Shown: positions 59,601-64,000 of the stretch, piece after piece
How the letters are laid out: every line of letters starts with the position of its first letter
Position numbering within the stretch: position 1 is the first letter of the stretch
Source: Candidatus Roseilinea sp. NK_OTU-006
Lineage (GTDB): Bacteria > Chloroflexota > Anaerolineae > J036 > Brachytrichaceae
Assembly (NCBI RefSeq): GCF_012931985.1
Contig: NZ_JAAFGM010000009.1
Location: forward strand, 40,001 to 104,000
Direction of reading: 5' to 3'
DNA: 64,000 nt
Position numbers and translations under genes: made by a program
The notes under the pieces: model-generated
What the model saw: the letters and a program-made list of their open reading frames with translations, nothing else
What the model was told of the DNA's origin: nothing
Databases searched by the model: none

Positions 59601-60042
59601 CTTCATCACGCAGTTCGGCGGCCCGGGCAGTGGCGAGGGACAGTTCAACGAGCCGGTCGGCATCGCCGTGGACGGGAGCGGCAACATCTATGTGGCCGAC
59701 ACGTGGAACCGCCGCATCCAAGTGTTCGACCCGAACTATCGCTTCCTGCGCGCCTGGCGCGTGGCCGCCTGGGATGAATCGCAGATGGATGAGGCCGAAT
59801 TGCAGGCTGTTGATCACAAGCCTTATCTGGCGATCAGCGGCGACACGCTCTTCGTCAGCAGCCCGCGCACGGCGCAAGTGCTGGCCTATACGCTGACCGG
59901 CGCGCCGGTTCAGCTTCCGGGCGTCACCTTCAACGTTGACGACTTGCCTACCGGCATCAAAGTGCACAACAACACTTTGTTCGTGACCAACCTGCGCGAC
60001 GGCTCGTTGATCGAATTCCCCCTCGGCGCTGGATTGCAGTGA
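56644..60042 (+). CDS. TIGR03663-type GT-C membrane protein with C-terminal NHL beta-propeller
   Basis: A large membrane protein of 1132 residues. The N-terminal 650 residues have about 13 helices and the GT-C/PMT-like first loop MSHDESLHTYFSYLLATGKG, with the HDE acidic motif, plus PLMHGPFLFHVTALSYFLFG, typical of TIGR03663 proteins. Around 700-830 is a soluble segment. From about 850 to the end is a propeller of NHL repeats: GIAFAPDGTRFIVD, GIAVDDAQNIYVADTFNHRI, DIAFDRDGRLLVTDTGNKRV and GIAVDGSGNIYVADTWNRRI. GGAGG lies 8 nt before the ATG at 56644; an upstream ATG at 56626 overlaps the preceding stop and is an alternative. It probably glycosylates an exported acceptor that the propeller binds. 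Confidence 0.85.
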   Translation: MIGEQRLTEFEAMAQPAALRDAWLDRPLLAAVTWERALYVVSFLIALVSRFYDMGARVMSHDESLHTYFSYLLATGKGFQHTPLMHGPFLFHVTALSYFLFGADDFTSRIPTAAFGVVLVVLPYFFRRWLGRVGALATSFMLLISPSILYHARYIRQEAFILVWMTLTVLCIWRYLEDRRPGWLIGLAAALAFHATDKATSFLAVALLMVFLSALALWQLYRGRRMFPPGRRWQDAAMLLGFGAVTAIFMVGLSILFELGSSALTRALGVVAPQPNAPGGETNTLIYGTIMVLLAALVCIGLAYLYRMTFGQWLRVASRHAPAFDVIIVLVTTTMFMGSPAMLLIKNRIWQAFRGEELVPISTLGNMSNLQMNPQVITTMFAMSLALIAIAIAIGMAWHGQLWPAIVIVFLAITVTLFTTVFTNLAGIGTGFVGQLGYWMAQQDVQRGNQPWYYYFLLVPMYEYAVLAGALGAMAALAARTLSALRARVRFFATLRRYRFPLFLAWWTVATWIIYTIAGEKMPWLTVHFALPMAFLTGWFIQQVVVRLSSELRAQPAPTYGRAAQGFAVAGLAALAVLLFVRLLSLIGGLDLAGKPAADVLQWALSFMIGASALAIAGYLLGRVANSAALPAVALAGFALLSVLTIRTAVMVTYINYDYTREFLFYAHGAPGVKIALNQIDDLQKRVGGRAPLKVGYTQETSWPMSWYMQRRPGAQFLGSQLPSNYEDFDVIIASEQDAQFAQFVDALSGGYVRFDYMLVWWPMQDYYDLNWERIRYSLFNPQARAALWEIAFNRNFEPYAKLFNKTSLTPEAWSPGHRFSLFIRNDIADRLWDYRVGAVAGGQSQRALGPSLQNPAGIAFAPDGTRFIVDRKANRVFHQDAAGRLIRSFGGPGNQPGKFNDAWGIAVDDAQNIYVADTFNHRIQKFDAAGNFLMAWGRPGATDQPGFGTDTQFFGPRDIAFDRDGRLLVTDTGNKRVQVFDRDGNFITQFGGPGSGEGQFNEPVGIAVDGSGNIYVADTWNRRIQVFDPNYRFLRAWRVAAWDESQMDEAELQAVDHKPYLAISGDTLFVSSPRTAQVLAYTLTGAPVQLPGVTFNVDDLPTGIKVHNNTLFVTNLRDGSLIEFPLGAGLQ

Positions 60043-60062
60043 GCGTTTGGGGCGAAGGACGC

Positions 60063-60605
60063 CTAGTCGTGAAACTGATCGGGCTGGAGCGGGTTGGGCC
60101 GGCCGAGTAGGGCAAAGGCGCGGTCTTGCGCCTGCCACATCCGTCGCCGGCGCGCCGGTGTGTGATGGTCGTAGCCGAGCAGGTGCAGCACGCCGTGGAT
60201 CACCAGCAACGCCAATTCGTCCTCGACGGGATGGCCGTAGCGCTTGGCCTGCGCTGCGCAGCGTTCCATCGAGATGGCGATGTCGCCCAGATAGGCCGGC
60301 GCATGATCCGCGTCGCTTGGTTGGCCGTCCCGATAGCCCTCGCCACCAAACGAGAGCACGTCGGTGGGCGCGTCGGTGACGCGGTATTGCCGGTTGAGGG
60401 CGCGCAGCTCGGCATCATCGGTGAGGCGAATGGTCAGTGCGACAGGTGTCGGGAGATGGCGACCCTGAGCCAGCGCGGCATGGGCGGCGCGTCGCACAAG
60501 CGCGGTTTGACCGCGCGCGCGATATGCGGCGCGTGTGTAAAGGTAGATGTCGGCATCGTGCGCCGGTTTGGACCTCGTCGAACGAACGTCCACGCGCGGC
60601 GTCAT
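60063..60605 (-). CDS. ybeY: Endoribonuclease YbeY
   Basis: A single-strand RNase needed for 16S rRNA 3'-end maturation and ribosome quality control. The 180-residue protein has the zinc motif HGVLHLLGYDH (three His) near residue 140 and TDVLSFGGEG before it, both diagnostic. An N-terminal extension of about 30 residues is not usual in the family. It overlaps the stop of pgpH by four bases, as in many bacteria where ybeY follows the HD-phosphohydrolase gene. Confidence 0.96.
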   Translation of the reverse strand: MTPRVDVRSTRSKPAHDADIYLYTRAAYRARGQTALVRRAAHAALAQGRHLPTPVALTIRLTDDAELRALNRQYRVTDAPTDVLSFGGEGYRDGQPSDADHAPAYLGDIAISMERCAAQAKRYGHPVEDELALLVIHGVLHLLGYDHHTPARRRRMWQAQDRAFALLGRPNPLQPDQFHD

Positions 60606-62746
60606 GGTGTGGCCAGTTCCTGGTTGGGATGAGGGGGGAGCGACTGAGCGGTGGTGGTCCGTGACATCCGCTCCGGATACTTCACGCGAGGGTGGTACAT
60701 GCCGCGTAACGTCTCCAGGAAAGATTGCCGCGCCACTTCCATCTCGCGCAGCGTCAGTCCGCTGTCGTCGAGCTGGTGATCGGCGAGGCGGTCGGCGAAC
60801 AGCCGGCGCAGCACTTCGTCCATCTCCTCTACCGATGTGCAGCGGTTAGCGCGCACTGCGGCTTCGCTGCCGTCGGCCAGCATCAGCAACGCCGTTTCTT
60901 TGCTCTGCGGACGCGGCCCAGGGTAACGGAAGAGTTGGGCATCCACTTTGCGGCCGTGCTCCTCGCAGGCGCGCGCGTATTGGTAATCCGTCTTCGTTGT
61001 GCCGTGATGTTCGGCGATGAACGCCCGCACGCGCGACGGCAACCGATGCTTCGCGGCCAGCTTCAGCCCGTCCGTGACATGGTTCCGCAGGATGGTCGAG
61101 CTGGTCAACGGATCGAGTTGCTCGTGTGGGTTGACACCCTCAAGCTGGTTCTCGATGAAGAATTGCGGGTTGGCCAGCTTGCCAACGTCGTGAAAGTACG
61201 CCCCGACCCGTGTGAGGAGCGAATCGGCGCCGATACGTTCGGCGGCGTTTTCCGCCAGATGAGTGACTATCAACGTATGGTGGTAGGTGCCCGGCGCTTG
61301 TGTCACCATCTGCTGCAACAGCGGATGTGAAAGGCGGGACAGCTCGATGAGTTGCACCACCGTGGTCACGTCGAAGAGGGCGCCGCTGACGTAGAGGATG
61401 GCCAATGCCAGCCCGGCCGATAATGCGCCGCCGCCCAGGCTGGCGATCAGGTAAACCGCGAGCAGCGGCGCGTCGTTGGGTTGGGCGGCGGGCAGGTTGA
61501 AAGCGAGCACGACCAACGACTGCGCGATGCCGGCCAGCGCGCCGGCGCGCAGGAAACTGCTCAATCGCTCGGCGCGGCCGAGCGTCAGGCACGCCGCAAT
61601 GCCGCCGGCCGCAATGCATGCGGCAAACTCCAGTTGCTTCTCCATCCCCTGGCCGACCAGCACGCCCATCAGTAAGGCGCTGATGACGCCGATCAACAGG
61701 CCCGACCAGCTCGTGATCGCAATGGAGACGGCTGCCAAAGGCGCTAAGTAGGGCAGCACGCCGTGTCCGGGCAGCACCCAGCGCGCCAGCATCAACACTG
61801 TCGCGAACAGCGCAGCGCTCAGCGCCGTCTGCCGGATCGGGCGCTTCAAGGCGTTCTCGCGGGCGCGCAACATGCCCATGCCCAGTGCCGTCACCGCCAG
61901 CGCGCTCCAGACGCACGCGCTGACGACGCGCATCCACGACAGCGTCGGGCGACGCAGGTTGAACTTTTCCAGCGCCTCGATCTCGCTTGGGCCAATCACC
62001 TGGCCGCTGCGAATGATGATCTGATTGGCTTCGTATTTGCGCTCGACCGGTTTCACGTTCTCGCGCGCTGCACGGCGCGCGGCTTCGGTGGCGGCCGAGT
62101 CGTAGTTGGTGTTCGGCACGATCAGGGCGCTCGCCAGTTGATTGACAATGTCGGCTTCTTCCGCGCGCAGGCTGAAGCTGATGAGCTGAGGCAGGAGCGC
62201 TCGGATTTCATCCAGATTGCCCGGATGGATCGGGCGACGCAGCACGACGTCCAACACGGCCAGGATTTGCGCCGAGATGCGGCTCCATTGGCTATCCTCG
62301 AGCGCCAGAATGCTGCGCGCGGTGGATTCGCGGATGACCAACTCATCCAGGCCGGTCAACTTGCGGATGCGCTCCTCAGGGCTCAGGTTCTGATCGTTGC
62401 GGATTTGCTGGATGTAATCGAGCGCTTCGTAGGCCCGCGACATCTGCCGGCGCGAGGTTTGCACGTCGGGCGGGGTGAAGATCGGCGCAACGCTGGCTTC
62501 GGCCAGATCGCGCTGTCGGTTGGTCTCGACATCGCTCACGTAAACCATCCGGTAGGGCGCGCGGATGTCAAAGGTGACGACTTCGCCGAGGTTGTAGATC
62601 ACGCCGGCGCCGATCACATAGCGGGATAGCTGCGCCGCAGTGACGCCGACGAACGTCGCAACGGCGATTGCGCCCAGGAGGGCGATCTTTCGCCGATGCG
62701 TTTGTTGAAGCTGCTGACGAACGCCGGAAGTCGCGTCTGGGTTCAT
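60602..62746 (-). CDS. 7TM-HD family phosphohydrolase (PgpH-type, probable cyclic-di-AMP phosphodiesterase)
   Basis: A 714-residue membrane protein. One N-terminal helix (IALLGAIAVATFVGVTAAQL) leads to an extracellular 7TMR-HDED-like domain (about 60-275), then seven helices and a cytoplasmic HD domain. HTLIVTHLAENAAERIG supplies the first His, VGAYFHDVGKLANPQF the HD pair, and ILRNHVTDGLKLA and IAEHHGTT further metal ligands. Listeria PgpH of this family hydrolyses c-di-AMP. The ATG at 62746 is chosen over 62797 because the hydrophobic start fits the family. It is cotranslated with ybeY. Confidence 0.93.
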   Translation of the reverse strand: MNPDATSGVRQQLQQTHRRKIALLGAIAVATFVGVTAAQLSRYVIGAGVIYNLGEVVTFDIRAPYRMVYVSDVETNRQRDLAEASVAPIFTPPDVQTSRRQMSRAYEALDYIQQIRNDQNLSPEERIRKLTGLDELVIRESTARSILALEDSQWSRISAQILAVLDVVLRRPIHPGNLDEIRALLPQLISFSLRAEEADIVNQLASALIVPNTNYDSAATEAARRAARENVKPVERKYEANQIIIRSGQVIGPSEIEALEKFNLRRPTLSWMRVVSACVWSALAVTALGMGMLRARENALKRPIRQTALSAALFATVLMLARWVLPGHGVLPYLAPLAAVSIAITSWSGLLIGVISALLMGVLVGQGMEKQLEFAACIAAGGIAACLTLGRAERLSSFLRAGALAGIAQSLVVLAFNLPAAQPNDAPLLAVYLIASLGGGALSAGLALAILYVSGALFDVTTVVQLIELSRLSHPLLQQMVTQAPGTYHHTLIVTHLAENAAERIGADSLLTRVGAYFHDVGKLANPQFFIENQLEGVNPHEQLDPLTSSTILRNHVTDGLKLAAKHRLPSRVRAFIAEHHGTTKTDYQYARACEEHGRKVDAQLFRYPGPRPQSKETALLMLADGSEAAVRANRCTSVEEMDEVLRRLFADRLADHQLDDSGLTLREMEVARQSFLETLRGMYHPRVKYPERMSRTTTAQSLPPHPNQELATP

Positions 62747-62852
62747 GAGCATCCTGCGGCCGCGTCCGATGGCACACCTCGGTCGCGTCCGAATCACGCG
62801 CGATGCGCTCCCAAATCGGCGTGCATTGCAAGGGGCGTCGCGCGTCGGTGGT

Positions 62853-63317
62853 TCACCCCAACAGTTCGCGCACGACTTCGTTTACCAGTTTGCCGTCGGC
62901 GATGTCTTTGACTTTGGGCTGCAGTGCTTTCATGACCTGGCCGTGTTGCTTGGGCGAAGTGGCATGGAGTTCTTGGATGACCTGTTTGGCCAGTGCAACG
63001 ATTTCTTCCCGGGACAGTTGTTTGGGAAGGAATTCTTTGAGCACATCCAATTCGGCGCGTTGTTGAGCAACCAGATCTGCGCGGCCGGCGCTTTGCGCCT
63101 CGAGTAGCGATTCTTCGTGTTGCTTGATCTCGCGCCGCACGAGCATCAGGATGTCGCTATCGCTCAGCACGCCGCCGCGGCCGTCCGTGCGCGCTTCGAC
63201 CTCAGCGTTCTTGATTTGGGCGACGAGCAGGCGCAGCACGTTTTTGCGAGCTTCATCGCCGCTGCGCAACGCTGCTTTCAGCTCATCCTGAATTCGCTGT
63301 TTGAGCACCGCTTCCAT
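62853..63317 (-). CDS. yqeY: GatB/YqeY domain protein
   Basis: A 154-residue protein of the YqeY family, which resembles the tRNA-binding tail of GatB. LKQRIQDELKAALRSGDEA is the standard N-terminus, VLRLLVAQIKNAEVEARTDG the next helix, and LPKQLSREEIVALAKQVIQE and MKALQPKVKDIADGKLVNEV close the domain. It may aid tRNA-dependent amidation or another tRNA step; the role is not established. It follows rpsU, a conserved gene order. Confidence 0.95.
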   Translation of the reverse strand: MEAVLKQRIQDELKAALRSGDEARKNVLRLLVAQIKNAEVEARTDGRGGVLSDSDILMLVRREIKQHEESLLEAQSAGRADLVAQQRAELDVLKEFLPKQLSREEIVALAKQVIQELHATSPKQHGQVMKALQPKVKDIADGKLVNEVVRELLG

Positions 63318-63423
63318 ACGTCACGTCTTTCGCTCGCGCCTCGGGCGAGAACCGCATGTCCGTTCGATGCCGCGCTCGCTTCTCGATCCGCACTGCAATT
63401 GTACAGGAGGCCGCGGCGCGCAA

Positions 63424-63455
63424 TTTAAAACGATAAGGCGGGCATCACGCCCGCC
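63424..63455 (-). terminator. Terminator of rpsU
   Basis: On the minus strand a perfect 7-bp stem GGCGGGC/GCCCGCC (63437-63443 and 63449-63455) with a 5-nt loop is followed by TTATCGTTTT. It lies 30 bases after the rpsU stop. Confidence 0.85.
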
Positions 63456-63485
63456 CGTGTCATCGCTGGCTAGGTTTGAAATAGC

Positions 63486-63689
63486 CTATTCCGGCTGTGC
63501 AAACTTCATGCTCTGCCGTCGGCTCTTGCGCAACTTTGCTGCGCGCTTGCGCTTGTTGATCACGCTCGGCTTCTCGAAATAGCGGCGGTTGCGCACCTCG
63601 ACCAGGATGCGGTTGAATTGCACGATCTTGTTGAAGCGCCGGAGTGCCGACTCGAACGTCTCATCGTCTTCGACCACTACGCGAGCCAC
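63486..63689 (-). CDS. rpsU: Small ribosomal subunit protein S21
   Basis: A 67-residue ribosomal protein of the 30S platform. VEDDETFESALRRFNKIV and RYFEKPSVINKRKRAAKLRK are the conserved S21 elements, with the basic tail RKSRRQSMKF. It starts with GTG at 63689, preceded by AGGTGAT. It is expressed from a near-perfect consensus promoter and has its own terminator. Confidence 0.97.
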   Translation of the reverse strand: MARVVVEDDETFESALRRFNKIVQFNRILVEVRNRRYFEKPSVINKRKRAAKLRKSRRQSMKFAQPE

Positions 63690-63726
63690 TTAATCACCTT
63701 CTTTTATCGCTCGAATTGATTTGCTT

Positions 63727-63743
63727 CCGGTTTATAAAACCGG
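63727..63743 (-). promoter_or_regulatory. Palindrome at the 5' end of the rpsU transcript
   Basis: CCGGTTT (63727-63733) and AAACCGG (63737-63743) form a perfect 7-bp inverted repeat with a 3-nt centre, just downstream of the -10 box, where transcription should start. It is either a 5'-end hairpin of the mRNA or an operator. Confidence 0.5.
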
Positions 63744-63748
63744 CCGGA

Positions 63749-63776
63749 ATTATACGGGTTTGCGATGAGCTGTCAA
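63749..63776 (-). promoter_or_regulatory. Consensus sigma-A promoter of rpsU
   Basis: On the minus strand TTGACA (63776-63771) and TATAAT (63754-63749) are both perfect matches, with a 16-nt spacer. It is the only fully consensus promoter I noticed in the window. Confidence 0.85.
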
Positions 63777-64000
63777 CGAATGAAGCTGTCAACGTTCGTG
63801 CGCCTGAGCGTACCGTCTCTTTCAATGTAGGCGAGTTTGAACAAACGCCTCCCTGAGGGGCGCGAGGCGGTATCCAGGCCGGTTGCACGAACGACAACCC
63901 CATCGCCCGCTCCGGTCCTGCCACGCGCGTTCCCCCGCGCATCCTCACCAGGCGCTGCCGAATCCGCGTTCTTCACCTGTCTTGCGGTTGTGTCCCTAAA
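63773..64000 (-). CDS. Possible 3' end of a gene entering from the window edge, unknown
   Basis: A minus-strand frame is open from base 64000 to a TGA at 63773, about 75 codons, ending GRRLFKLAYIERDGTLRRTN and VDSFIR. I recognise no family. The last 25 residues look protein-like, while the part before is rich in Gly, Arg and Ala and could be non-coding. Its stop codon overlaps the -35 box of rpsU. Confidence 0.3.
   Translation of the reverse strand, partial: FRDTTARQVKNADSAAPGEDARGNARGRTGAGDGVVVRATGLDTASRPSGRRLFKLAYIERDGTLRRTNVDSFIR

Noticed and set aside
1..64000. tRNA, rRNA, insertion sequences, integrases, attachment sites
   Set aside because: I looked for cloverleaf-like GTTCGA-type arms, transposase motifs and terminal inverted repeats and found none I could support.

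Overview
The window is a GC-rich bacterial chromosome segment with no rRNA, tRNA, CRISPR array, insertion sequence or prophage that I can see. Gene content and style point to the phylum Chloroflexota, probably an Anaerolineae-like lineage such as Candidatus Roseilinea. Pointers are a TIGR03663-type membrane protein joined to NHL repeats, secreted proteins ending in a YLPIV-like tail, Uma2 and DUF3782-like nucleases, a 7TM-HD phosphohydrolase and an Ycf45/SpoIIIAA-like R3H ATPase. This assignment is an inference; no 16S or marker set is present.

Layout. 1-11.5 kb: end of rarA, glutathione peroxidase, a PAC2 protein, argF, a secreted sorbosone-dehydrogenase-like protein, a glycosyltransferase and a very large secreted subtilase. 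11.6-19 kb: a minus-strand cluster that looks like synthesis and recycling of glucosylglycerate-type compatible solutes (histidine phosphatase, a universal-stress/GpgS fusion, two GT4 enzymes, a GH13_18 sugar phosphorylase), bordered by decayed genes for a penicillin-binding protein and signal peptidase I. 19.5-22.4 kb: an OmpR/histidine-kinase pair and a secreted DUF5666-like protein. 22.8-23.2 kb: a decayed Cys/Met PLP enzyme. 23.2-28.7 kb: a complete livKHMGF branched-chain amino acid ABC importer. 29-34.8 kb: a decayed pyrG fragment, deoC, RNase P RNA, a YumC-type ferredoxin-NADP reductase, aspS with an apparent leader-peptide attenuator, and a zinc alcohol dehydrogenase. 34.8-50.7 kb: mostly short, singly transcribed housekeeping and unknown genes, with one decayed aminotransferase. 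50.8-60 kb: a GNAT protein, an R3H ATPase, tmk, a sortase and two large membrane glycosyltransferase-like proteins. 60-63.7 kb: ybeY, pgpH, yqeY and rpsU.

Two genome-wide habits stand out. First, many genes have a sigma-A-like -10 hexamer (TACAAT, TATAGT, TAAAAT, TAGAAT, GATAAT) only 6-10 nt upstream of the start codon and no Shine-Dalgarno site, which predicts leaderless mRNAs. Second, the larger intergenic gaps hold recognisable, frameshifted remnants of conserved genes (PBP, lepB, Cys/Met lyase, pyrG, hemL-like).

The most interesting single element is upstream of aspS. A 22-codon reading frame with a dense cluster of Asp/Asn codons is followed by an intrinsic terminator and a competing pairing segment, the architecture of ribosome-mediated transcription attenuation. 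It is started from a -10 box that would make the leader peptide itself leaderless.
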